Origin: JAWWBN01 sp033720955
Lineage (GTDB): Bacteria > Acidobacteriota > Thermoanaerobaculia > Multivoradales > JAHEKO01
Assembly: GCA_033720955.1 (NCBI GenBank)
Contig: JAWWBN010000148.1
Coordinates: 1 to 9,607 of the forward strand
DNA length: 9,607 nt
Reading direction: 5' to 3'
Positions 1-6,708 of this stretch are shown in pieces (position 1 is the stretch's first letter; each line of letters opens with the position of its first letter). The notes under the pieces are model-generated. The model worked only from the letters and a program-made list of their open reading frames with translations, was not told the origin of the DNA and did no database searches. The position numbers were made by a program, and so were the translations under genes.

Positions 1-79
1 CATCGCCTTCTCCTGTCTGGAGCCGGAGCAGATCGAGCCCCTGTTCGAGGCCCTGCACCGGGCGGTCCAGCAGCTCCGC
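1..79 (+). pseudogene. Possible C-terminal fragment of a PLP-dependent aminotransferase (MocR/class I type)
   Basis: Plus-strand frame 2 opens at the window edge and begins IAFSCLEPEQIEPLFEALHR. A short 'hydrophobic-x-F-S, then P-E-x-I, then an amphipathic helix' ending is typical of MocR-like and other class I aminotransferase C-termini, which usually stop within about 20 to 25 residues of that point. Here no stop follows: the frame stays open antisense to the next genes until about position 1513, which is not believable as protein. The gene therefore appears to lose its natural end at about 65 to 80, where minus-strand PPK2-like sequence begins. The identification rests on about 25 residues and memory of the family. 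Antisense frames in this GC-rich DNA are open by default, so this could be a chance resemblance. Confidence 0.28.
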
Positions 80-177
80 TGCAGACGGTGCAGCCGGGCC
101 TGGGACCCGGGCATGAGCCGCTTGTACTCCGCCTTGGAGAGGCTCTTGCCGAGGTCCAGCGCTTCGAGCCTGCCGCC
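61..177 (-). pseudogene. N-terminal fragment of a PPK2-family polyphosphate kinase, no start codon, truncated
   Basis: Read on the minus strand in the same frame as the upstream HhH gene, the codons straight after its TAG stop encode a segment beginning GGRLEALDLGKSLSKAEYKR and continuing through ARLHRLQRSCWTA. This resembles the N-terminus of PPK2-family polyphosphate:nucleotide phosphotransferases: an 'LDLxxxLSKxEYK' start, then 'LxxRLxxLExACWDA' just before the Walker A strand. The expected next segment (hydrophobic strand, EGWDAAGKG) is absent; the frame stays open to position 1 but encodes unrelated residues. There is no ATG, GTG or TTG between the TAG (178-180) and the conserved residues; the first ATG is at 114-112, inside the motif. 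A CTG at 159-157 is the only near-start. It looks like a broken gene, or a gene joined to foreign sequence near 61-80. The family match is from memory. Confidence 0.42.
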
Positions 178-370
178 CTACTTCTTGCCCTTCTTCTTCC
201 CGCCTTTGCCGGCCTTCTTCCGCCCCTTCCTCCTCTTCTTCCCGCCCTTCTTCTCGCCCTTGGAGGCCTTCTTGCCCTTCTTCCGGCTCTTGCCGGCGCT
301 CCCGTTCTTCTCCTTCTTCCTCTTCTTCTCTCTCTTCTCCTTCTTCCTCCGGCTCTTCTTCTCCGTCCTG
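178..370. other. Strand-asymmetric purine/pyrimidine tract encoding the lysine tail
   Basis: Because the tail of the HhH protein is written almost entirely with AAG, AGG and GGG-type codons, the minus strand is nearly all purine and the plus strand nearly all C and T over about 190 bases, with many TTCTTC and CCTTCTTC repeats. Such tracts can form triplexes or R-loops and are prone to slippage and assembly error. The protein alone explains the composition; any structural role is inference. Confidence 0.6.
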
Positions 371-618
371 TCCGGCCTAAACGCCGCCGGGTCGGGGGCG
401 GCCTCTCCGGGTGGGGCGGGCGGGGCCGTCTCCTCGAGCAACTCGGCCGCGGCGCGCCGCACCCGGCGGGCGCGCACCTCGCCGAAGCCGGGGATGTTCA
501 CCAGCCGCGCCAGCTCGGCCTCCGCCAGCGAGCGCACGGTCGATACGCCGTGGTCCGACAGCACACGCGCCGCGCTGGCGCCGATTCCGGGGACTCTCTC
601 GAGCTCTGCGATCGTCAT
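178..618 (-). CDS. Small helix-hairpin-helix protein with a histone-H1-like lysine-rich tail
   Basis: A protein of 146 residues in two parts. Residues 1-64 carry two tandem helix-hairpin-helix motifs (VPGIGASAARVL at 9-20 and IPGFGEVRARRV at 42-53), a fold that binds DNA backbone non-specifically and occurs in repair and recombination proteins. A Pro/Ala linker (65-80) leads to an extremely basic tail (81-146) with about 29 Lys and 10 Arg, in KKGKK-like repeats as in bacterial histone-H1-like proteins. The ATG at 618 follows a purine-rich ribosome site (GGAAGGAGAGAGGGAG) and lies 22 bases after the pstB-A stop, so it is probably the last intact gene of the pst operon. It may compact or bind nucleic acid; poly-lysine can also bind polyphosphate, which would suit the phosphate context, but that is inference. 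The TAG stop differs by one base from AAG (Lys), and the frame continues into PPK2-like sequence. Confidence 0.8.
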   Translation of the reverse strand: MTIAELERVPGIGASAARVLSDHGVSTVRSLAEAELARLVNIPGFGEVRARRVRRAAAELLEETAPPAPPGEAAPDPAAFRPDRTEKKSRRKKEKREKKRKKEKNGSAGKSRKKGKKASKGEKKGGKKRRKGRKKAGKGGKKKGKK

Positions 619-640
619 GGGCTCCCTCTCTCCTTCCCGA

Positions 641-1412
641 TCAGCCGTAGCGGCCCTCGATGTAGTCCGCGGTCTCCTGGTGCCGCGGCGTCACGAACAG
701 CTCCTCGGTGGCGGCGTGCTCGACCACCTTCCCGAGCAGCATGAAGATGCACTCGTCGCTGGCGCGGCGGGCCTGCGCCATGTTGTGGGTGACGATCAGG
801 ATGGTGTACTCGCCGCGCAGCTCCCAGATCAGCTCCTCGACGGCTTCGGTGCCCGCGGGGTCCAGCGCCGAGCAGGGCTCGTCCATCAGGAGGAGCTTGG
901 GCTTGACCGGGAGGAGCCGGGCGATGCACAGCTTCTGCTGCTCCTCCAGCGAGAGCTCGGTGGCCGGCCGGTCGAGTCGGTCCTTGACCGTGTCCCAGAG
1001 CAGCACCTCGCGGAGCGCCTTCTCGGTCACCGCGTCCCGCTCCGCGGCCGGCACCCGGTGGCCGGCCCGGTCGAGGCGATAGCCGAAGAGCACATTGTCG
1101 CGGATCGAGAGAGGCAGGGGGTTGGGCCGCTGGAAGACCATGCCGATCTGCTTGCGGAGCTGGGCCAGCTCCACCCGATCGGCGTAGATGTCGTGGCCCA
1201 GGACCTTGATCGTGCCAGTGGTCCGGACGTAGCCCAGCCTCTCGTTGATGCGGTTGACGCTGCGCAGAAAGGTCGTCTTGCCGCAGCCCGACGGACCGAT
1301 CAGGCTGGTGATCCGTCCCTCCCGGATGTCGAGGTCGACCTCGAAGAGGGCCTGGAAGGTGCCGTACCAGAGGTTGAGCCCGCGGGTCTCGATGGCCGGG
1401 GCGCCCGTGCGG

Positions 1413-1420
<8 letters not shown>
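641..1420 (-). CDS. pstB: Phosphate ABC transporter ATPase PstB, copy A, with degenerate signature motif
   Basis: ATP-binding subunit (259 aa, normal PstB size) of the high-affinity phosphate importer; acts at the inner face of the inner membrane on PstC/PstA. Visible motifs: adenine-stacking Y19, Walker A GPSGCGKT (42-49), Q-loop Q97 in MVFQRPNPLP (typical PstB), Walker B LLLMDE (176-181), D-loop SALD (184-187) and switch H212 in VTHNM. The odd point is the signature: PstB normally has LSGGQQQRLCIA, but here residues 156-160 (bases 941-955) are LSLEE, followed by QQKLCIA. Both glycines and the Gln are lost, so this subunit cannot supply a normal signature to a partner site. The start is TTG at 1420, overlapping the stop of copy B (TGA 1415-1413) and preceded by GGAGGGG at good spacing; no ATG or GTG is nearby. 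It probably pairs with copy B. Confidence 0.93.
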
Positions 1421-2170
<750 letters not shown>

Positions 2171-2177
<7 letters not shown>

Positions 2178-3040
2178 TTCTTCTTGCCCCTCAGGTACAT
2201 GCGGAAGGCGATCGAGAGGGCGTTCATGGTCAGCACCATGGCGATCAGGACCAGCGCCACGCCGAACGGCAGCTCCTCGGGCACGCCGGGCACCTGGGTG
2301 CTGATGACGAACAGGTGCAGCGACATCGCCATGGTCTGGTCGAAGACGCTCTGCGGCAGGAAGGGCAGGAAGAAGGCGGCGCCGGTGAACATGATGGGCG
2401 CCGTCTCGCCGGCGGTGCGCGAGACCTCGAGGATGACCCCGGTCAGGATGCCGCTGACCGAGTTGGGCAGCACCACGTGGCGGATGGTCTGCCACCGGCT
2501 GGCGCCCATGTTCCAGCAGGCCTCCCGGAAGGCCTGGGGGACCGCCTGCAGCGACTCGCGGGTGGCGACGATGACCACCGGCAGGGTCATCACCGCGAGC
2601 GTCAGGCTGGCGGCCAGGATGCTGGTCCCGAAGCGGAAGAAGAGGACGAAGGCGCCCACTCCGAAGAGGGCGTGGACGATGGACGGGACGCCGGCGAGGT
2701 TGATGATCGCCAGGTTGATGGACCGCGTCAGCCAGTTGTCGGGCGCGTACTCGCTCAGGTAGAGGGCCGCGGCCACGCCGACCGGCACCGACGCCAGGAG
2801 GGCGACGGCGACCAGCCAGACCGTCCCCACCAGGGCGGGCAGGATGCCGCCGGCGGTCATCCCCTGCGTGGGCTCGGTGAACAGGAAGTCGATCGACAGA
2901 ACCGGCCCGCCGCGGACGACCAGCACCCCCAGGATCACCAGCACCGGCAGGATGAGCAGCGCCGTCATCAGCAGGAAGAGGAGCCGCCACAGACGCTCCA
3001 CCTTGCGGTTCCGGAGATTGAGCTCGGAGGCCTCGAACAT
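2171..3040 (-). CDS. pstA: Phosphate ABC transporter permease PstA
   Basis: One of the two membrane subunits of the phosphate importer, 289 aa. Hydrophobic segments are visible at about 18-42, 66-94, 108-136, 139-160, 194-208 and 256-279, giving six membrane spans. The cytoplasmic coupling loop that docks on the ATPase is REACWNMGASRWQTI (172-186) with the closing LP at 191-192, matching the EAA motif of importers. ETAPIMFTGAAFF (212-224) is a recognisable PstA stretch. The ATG at 3040 lies five bases after the pstC stop (3048-3046), and the gene ends overlapping the GTG of pstB copy B, so translation is probably coupled. The C-terminus is short and basic (RGKKKW). Nothing in the permease itself looks damaged. 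Confidence 0.95.
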
Positions 3041-3045
3041 GACGG

Positions 3046-3978
3046 CTACTTCTTGCGGATGCCCCGCACTACCAGGTCGGCGGTCAGGTTGATCGCGAAG
3101 GTGACCACGAAGAGGAAGATGCCCAGGGTGAAGAGCGCGCGGTAGTGGTCCGACCCGACCGCGGTCTCCCCGAGCTCGGCGGCGATGGTCGCGGTCAGAG
3201 CGCGCACCGAGTCGAACACGCTGGTGGGCAGGTTGATGGAGTGGCCGCTCGCCATGAGGACGGCCATGGTCTCGCCGAAGCCCCGGCCGACCCCCAGCAG
3301 GACCGCCGCCACCAGCCCGTTCTTGGCCGCCGGAATCACGACCCGGAAGATCACCTGCCACCGGGTGGCGCCCAGCGCCTCGGCCGCCTCCCGGTAGGTC
3401 TCGGGCACCGCCTTCAGCGCGTCCTCGGCGATGGTGGTCATGATGGGGGCGGCCATGAGGCCCAGGATGAAGCCGGCGTTCAGCACCGTGAGGCCGATGG
3501 GCACGTCGAAGAGCCGGATGATCAGCGGGTTCATGATGGAGAGGCCGATGAAGCCCCAGACCACCGAGGGGATGGCGGCCAGCAGCTCCACCAGCACCTT
3601 CAGGAACTCGCGCGTCTTCCCGGTGGCGAACTCGGCGATGTAGATCGCCGCCCCGAGGGAGAAGGGCACCGAGATGAGCATGGCGAGACCGGTGACGCTG
3701 GCGGTGCCCGCGAGCAGCGCCAGGGCGCCGTAGGTCGGGTTGTGGTCCGAGGTCGGCGCCCAGCGCACCGAGCCGAAGAACTCGGTGAGCCGGAAGGTGG
3801 TGCCGAGAAAGCCCACGCCCTCCTTGGTGATGAAGACGAAGATGCCGATGATGAAGAGGATCGCGGAGATGCCGCCGACGAAGACCACCGCCTGGACGCC
3901 CTTGTCCACGTACCAGGCGAGGTTGCGCCGGTCGAGCGAAGATCTCCGCTCGAGCACTGCCTCAGGCGGTGTCGCCAC
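3046..3978 (-). CDS. pstC: Phosphate ABC transporter permease PstC
   Basis: The partner membrane subunit of PstA, 310 aa. An N-terminal cytoplasmic segment of about 25 residues precedes a first span (28-50); a periplasmic loop with FFGSVRWAPTSD (67-78), a PstC hallmark, follows; then further spans at about 84-116, 128-155, 162-185, 221-243 and 280-305. The coupling loop is EAAEALGATRWQVIFRVVIP (197-216), the standard EAA motif. GRGFGETMAVLMASG (231-245) is conserved in PstC. The listed start is GTG at 3978, giving a 17-base overlap with phoU. The ribosome site there is weak, and a GTG at 3957, four bases past the phoU stop with GAGG just before it, is a fair alternative that would shorten the protein by seven residues. 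It sits directly downstream of phoU, unlike the enterobacterial order in which phoU is last. Confidence 0.95.
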   Translation of the reverse strand: MATPPEAVLERRSSLDRRNLAWYVDKGVQAVVFVGGISAILFIIGIFVFITKEGVGFLGTTFRLTEFFGSVRWAPTSDHNPTYGALALLAGTASVTGLAMLISVPFSLGAAIYIAEFATGKTREFLKVLVELLAAIPSVVWGFIGLSIMNPLIIRLFDVPIGLTVLNAGFILGLMAAPIMTTIAEDALKAVPETYREAAEALGATRWQVIFRVVIPAAKNGLVAAVLLGVGRGFGETMAVLMASGHSINLPTSVFDSVRALTATIAAELGETAVGSDHYRALFTLGIFLFVVTFAINLTADLVVRGIRKK

Positions 3979-5050
3979 GCAGGGTGTCCATCAGATCGCG
4001 GACGTTGACCGAGATCGTCTCGTAGGCCTGCTCGAGGGCCGCCAGGGTGCGCTCGGCGTCGAGGTCCTTCGGCAGCGGGCCCAGCGGCCACTCGAGCAGC
4101 ACCGTGCGGAAGGGCAGCTCGCCGATCCGCTTCCGCGCCCCCGGCTCCAGCGCCACGATGACGTGATACTCGCTCAGGTCGTCGGTGGTGGCGTCCAGCT
4201 TCCTGGGTCTCCTGCCGGCGAGATCCAGCCCCTTCCTCTCCATGAGGCCCTCGGCCCGCGGGTCCAGCGCCTGGGCCGGGCTCCAGCCGAAGCTGTCGAA
4301 GCGGCCGCTCTCCGGAAAGGCCTTGCTCGCGTAGCCCTGGGCGATCTGGCTCAGGCTGTCGTTGGCCGCGTCCAGGAAGAGGACCCGGTAGACCTTCTCC
4401 GCCTTCGTCTCGCCGGCGACCGCGAAGAGCGTGTCCTCGCAGACGTTCTTGGCCTGGTCGCTCACCCGCCCCAGCCGGTTGATGATCACCAGGAGGGCGA
4501 AGAGGTCCTTGATCGGGCGCTCGCCGCGCTCGCCCGCTCGCAGCAGGTCGGCGAAGACCTTCTGAAAGGTCTTGTCCACCTGCTGGGCCATCTTCTTGGT
4601 GCCGCGCGCCAGCTCCGCATTGCCGTCGAGAAAGGCCTGCACCGCCTGGGAGAGGGTGGCGCGGGCCTGGTCTCCGATGAGCTCGACGTCGCGCAGGAGG
4701 CCCTCCGGCGGAATCTCGGAGAGCTGCACCACCTCGCGCGCGACGGTGACCGCGTAGTCACCGACCCGCTCGAGCTCGATGTTCAGACGCAGGATGGCCG
4801 AGACGGTGCGCAGGTGGCCGGCGCTCGGCAGGTGGCGGGCGACGAAGGCGTGGCAGCGCGAGTCGGTGGCCCGCACCGCCCGGTTGATGGGCAGGTCCCC
4901 CAGGATGACCTCGTTGGCCAGGTCGATGTTGTGGGTCAGCAGGGCGTGCACGGCCCGTTGGACCGCCTGCTCCACCGCCGCGGAGCTCTCGCGCACCCGC
5001 GACCGGATGTCGTCCAGATCCCTCTCGAGACGCTCTTCGTAGTGACTCAT
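3962..5050 (-). CDS. phoU: PhoU phosphate-signalling protein fused to an inactive LMW phosphatase/ArsC-like domain
   Basis: A protein of 362 residues, about 140 longer than ordinary PhoU. Residues 1-212 are PhoU: two three-helix repeats with the metal-site motifs LERVGDYA (93-100) and, in the second repeat, GRVSDQAKNVCED (194-206). PhoU restrains Pst uptake and PhoR signalling when phosphate is plentiful. From about 219 a second domain begins, with the strand and P-loop of low-molecular-weight tyrosine phosphatases/thioredoxin-type arsenate reductases: VLFLDAANDSLSQIAQGYA (223-241), then ALDPRAEGLMERKGLDLAG (261-279) and an EWPLG segment (320-324). The family's catalytic CX5R loop has Asp at the Cys position (D227, bases 4370-4372) and Leu at the Arg position (L233, bases 4352-4354), and the late DP motif with the general acid is missing (GPLP). 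So the domain should be catalytically dead but may still bind an anion or protein. ATG at 5050, four bases after the pstS stop. Confidence 0.88.
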   Translation of the reverse strand: MSHYEERLERDLDDIRSRVRESSAAVEQAVQRAVHALLTHNIDLANEVILGDLPINRAVRATDSRCHAFVARHLPSAGHLRTVSAILRLNIELERVGDYAVTVAREVVQLSEIPPEGLLRDVELIGDQARATLSQAVQAFLDGNAELARGTKKMAQQVDKTFQKVFADLLRAGERGERPIKDLFALLVIINRLGRVSDQAKNVCEDTLFAVAGETKAEKVYRVLFLDAANDSLSQIAQGYASKAFPESGRFDSFGWSPAQALDPRAEGLMERKGLDLAGRRPRKLDATTDDLSEYHVIVALEPGARKRIGELPFRTVLLEWPLGPLPKDLDAERTLAALEQAYETISVNVRDLMDTLRGDTA

Positions 5051-5054
5051 CGCC

Positions 5055-5930
5055 CTAGGAGCAGGAGACCGCGCGGACGGGAGCGTACCCCTTCTCCAGG
5101 ATGATGCACTGGCCGGCGTCGCTCAGAATCCAGTCGAGATACTCCTTGACCGCCCCCTGCGGCTGCCCGGCGGTGTACATGAAGAGGGGCCGGGCGATGG
5201 GGTAGCTGCGGTCGACGGCGGTGGCCACCGACGGCGCCACGCAGGGGCCGCCGTCCGTGGTCCGCACACACGGCATCTTGACCTTCTCGTTGGCGTAGGC
5301 CAGACCGCTGTAGCCGATGGCGCAGGGGGTGTGCTCCACCAGGTCCACCACGTCCTTGGAGCCGTGCATGTCGCGCGACCCGAGCTTGTAGTCGCGCCCC
5401 TTGCCCAGCACCGCCTCCTTGAAGTAGACGAAGGTGCCGGAGTTGTTCTGACGGGAGACCCGCACGAGCTCGTCGCTCCTGCAGCCGGGGACCTGGATGC
5501 CGAGCTGGCTCCACCGCTCCGTCTCGCCCCCCTCGCCGTAGATCCCGGCGAGCTGCTCGAGACTCACCTCGTCCATGGGATTGGCGGGGTGCAGGAAGAT
5601 GGCGAGGGCGTCGTAGCCCACGGTGAACTCCACCGGCTCGATGCCGTTGGCGCGGGCCAGCTCGATCTCCTTGTCCTTCATCTCCCGGCTCGAGCTGGCG
5701 ATGTCCACGGTGCCGTTGATCATCGAGGAGATGCCGGTCCCCGAGCCCCCTCCCGTGACCGCCACGGCGACGGCGGGGTTGACCTCTTTGTAGGCCTCGG
5801 CCCACGCCTGGGCCACGTTGACCAGCGTGTCCGAGCCCTTGTTCTGGATCACCTGGCGCGAGCCCCGGCCTCCCGACGGCCCGCAGGCCACGAGCGGCAG
5901 CAGCGCCGCCGCGATCAACACCCTCTTCAT
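5055..5930 (-). CDS. pstS: Phosphate-binding lipoprotein PstS
   Basis: Substrate-binding subunit of the phosphate importer, 291 aa. Residues 1-16 (MKRVLIAAALLPLVAC) form a lipoprotein signal peptide with lipobox LVAC and lipidated C16, so the mature protein is anchored in the periplasm. Phosphate-site motifs are KGSDT (31-35), TGGGSGTG (59-66), SSREM (80-84) and RQNNSGTF (160-167), as in the PstS family. The ATG at 5930 is preferred because AGGAGG lies six bases upstream; an in-frame ATG at 5936 would sit directly against the purine tract. The longer upstream frame (to 6047) is arginine-rich and would hide the signal peptide, so it is rejected. Besides C16 there are six cysteines (150, 203, 221, 230, 275, 290), many for a PstS, suggesting disulfides. 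First gene of the pst operon. Confidence 0.94.
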   Translation of the reverse strand: MKRVLIAAALLPLVACGPSGGRGSRQVIQNKGSDTLVNVAQAWAEAYKEVNPAVAVAVTGGGSGTGISSMINGTVDIASSSREMKDKEIELARANGIEPVEFTVGYDALAIFLHPANPMDEVSLEQLAGIYGEGGETERWSQLGIQVPGCRSDELVRVSRQNNSGTFVYFKEAVLGKGRDYKLGSRDMHGSKDVVDLVEHTPCAIGYSGLAYANEKVKMPCVRTTDGGPCVAPSVATAVDRSYPIARPLFMYTAGQPQGAVKEYLDWILSDAGQCIILEKGYAPVRAVSCS

Positions 5931-6022
5931 CGGCATCCTCCTCCTGCTCCTCCGGCTGCAACCTCTCGCTGAGTTGTACCCCGCTCGCGCAGGGTGGCGC
6001 CACCTCTGGCGGGACCGGCACG

Positions 6023-6043
6023 CGCCAGCCCCCGCGGCTGGCG
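6023..6043. terminator. Hairpin in the pduO-pstS gap (possible terminator or attenuator)
   Basis: CGCCAGCC at 6023-6030 pairs with GGCTGGCG at 6036-6043: eight perfect base pairs around a 5-base loop. It lies downstream of pduO on the coding strand. No T-run follows on either strand, so it is not a classical rho-independent terminator; it may still slow polymerase or protect an RNA end. Confidence 0.3.
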
Positions 6044-6060
6044 TCACGCCGGCTCAGGAG

Positions 6061-6079
6061 CCGATCCTACGTCGATCGG
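6061..6079. terminator. Short hairpin just downstream of the pduO stop
   Basis: CCGATC (6061-6066) pairs with GATCGG (6074-6079) around a 7-base loop. It starts about ten bases after the pduO stop on the minus strand, a typical terminator position, but the stem is short and lacks a T-run. Weak evidence. Confidence 0.22.
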
Positions 6080-6089
6080 GCCCGCGGGG

Positions 6090-6653
6090 TCAGGCCCGGC
6101 TGTCCCAGAGGACGTCTTCGACGCCCCGCCGGTGGTTCTCGAAGCGGGCCATCACGAAGAGGGCGTCGGAGAGCCGGTTGAGGTAGGGGATCACCGACTC
6201 GCCCACCGCCTCGGCGGCCCCGAGCTCCACCACCAGCCGCTCGGCGCGCCGGCTCACCGTGCGCGCCAGGTGCAGTTGGGCCGCCCCCGGCGAGCCGCCC
6301 GGGAGGATGAAGTTCTCGAGCGGCGGCAGCTCCCTGGAGAGGGTGTCCATCAGCCGCTCCAGGGCGTCCACGTGCTTGGGCTCGATCACCGGGACGGGGA
6401 TCCTCCCCTTGTCCTCCTCGAGGATGCAGAGATCGGAGCCCAGGTGGAAGAGCTCGTTCTGGATCCGCTCCAGGGGCCCGGTGAGCTCCGGGGCGAGGCC
6501 GCCGGACAGGGCCACCCCGATCGCCGAGTTGAGCTCGTCGACGGTGCCGTAGGCGGCGATGCGGAGCGACGCCTTGGAGACCCGCTGCCCGCCGCCCAGG
6601 CCGGTGGTGCCGTCGTCGCCGGTGCGGGTGTAGACCTTGGTGATCCTGGGCAT
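6090..6653 (-). CDS. pduO: ATP:cob(I)alamin adenosyltransferase, PduO type
   Basis: Transfers the adenosyl group from ATP to cob(I)alamin, making coenzyme B12; a cytoplasmic trimer. The protein is 187 aa, the usual PduO/MMAB size. Motifs: N-terminal ATP loop TRTGDDGTTGLGGG (9-22), YGTVDELNS (35-43), the central FILPGGSPGAAQLHLART (115-132) followed by RRAER (135-139), and YLNRLSDALFVMAR (157-170), all in the expected order. The ATG at 6653 has no clear Shine-Dalgarno sequence. It follows pilB by 55 bases on the same strand and is probably cotranscribed with it, though there is no functional link; neither cobalamin synthesis nor propanediol genes are in view. It may serve a B12-dependent mutase or ribonucleotide reductase elsewhere. 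PduO-type is preferred over CobA/BtuR or EutT because of the GDDGTTGL loop. Confidence 0.95.
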   Translation of the reverse strand: MPRITKVYTRTGDDGTTGLGGGQRVSKASLRIAAYGTVDELNSAIGVALSGGLAPELTGPLERIQNELFHLGSDLCILEEDKGRIPVPVIEPKHVDALERLMDTLSRELPPLENFILPGGSPGAAQLHLARTVSRRAERLVVELGAAEAVGESVIPYLNRLSDALFVMARFENHRRGVEDVLWDSRA

Positions 6654-6667
6654 GGGAGGTCTCGCAG

Positions 6668-6679
6668 CCCGCCGGCGGG
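6668..6679. repeat. 12-bp perfect palindrome between pilB and pduO
   Basis: CCCGCCGGCGGG is an exact inverted repeat with no loop, in the 55-base gap between the two genes. There is no T-run after it. It could fold as a small hairpin in the mRNA or be a chance product of GC-rich sequence. Confidence 0.25.
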
Positions 6680-6708
6680 ACCGACGGGCCGGACGGGGGC
6701 GGGTGCGT

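Larger units (their letters stand above)
5937..6089 (-). promoter_or_regulatory. pst operon leader with candidate promoter and palindromic operator
   Basis: This 153-bp gap between pduO and pstS should hold the pst promoter. On the minus strand a TACAAC element (5973-5978) is the best -10 candidate, about 42 bases before the pstS start. A 12-bp perfect palindrome, GGTGGCGCCACC (5993-6004), covers the place where a -35 would be, and no good -35 hexamer is present, which suits an activator-dependent or repressed promoter. I could not find a convincing PhoB box (CTGTCAT direct repeats). The purine-rich run AGGAGCAGGAGGAGG just before the start is a strong ribosome site. Confidence 0.4.

Noticed and set aside
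3962..4400. Active arsenate reductase or tyrosine phosphatase in the PhoU C-terminus
   Set aside because: The catalytic Cys and Arg are both replaced (D227, L233), and the DP acid motif is missing, so enzymatic activity by the family mechanism is not expected.
5055..6047. Longer pstS start at 6047
   Set aside because: The extra 39 residues are Arg-rich and non-conserved, and would bury the lipoprotein signal peptide; the start at 5930 has a proper ribosome site.
5937..6089. PhoB box upstream of pstS
   Set aside because: I found no pair of CTGTCAT-like direct repeats at the expected spacing on either strand.
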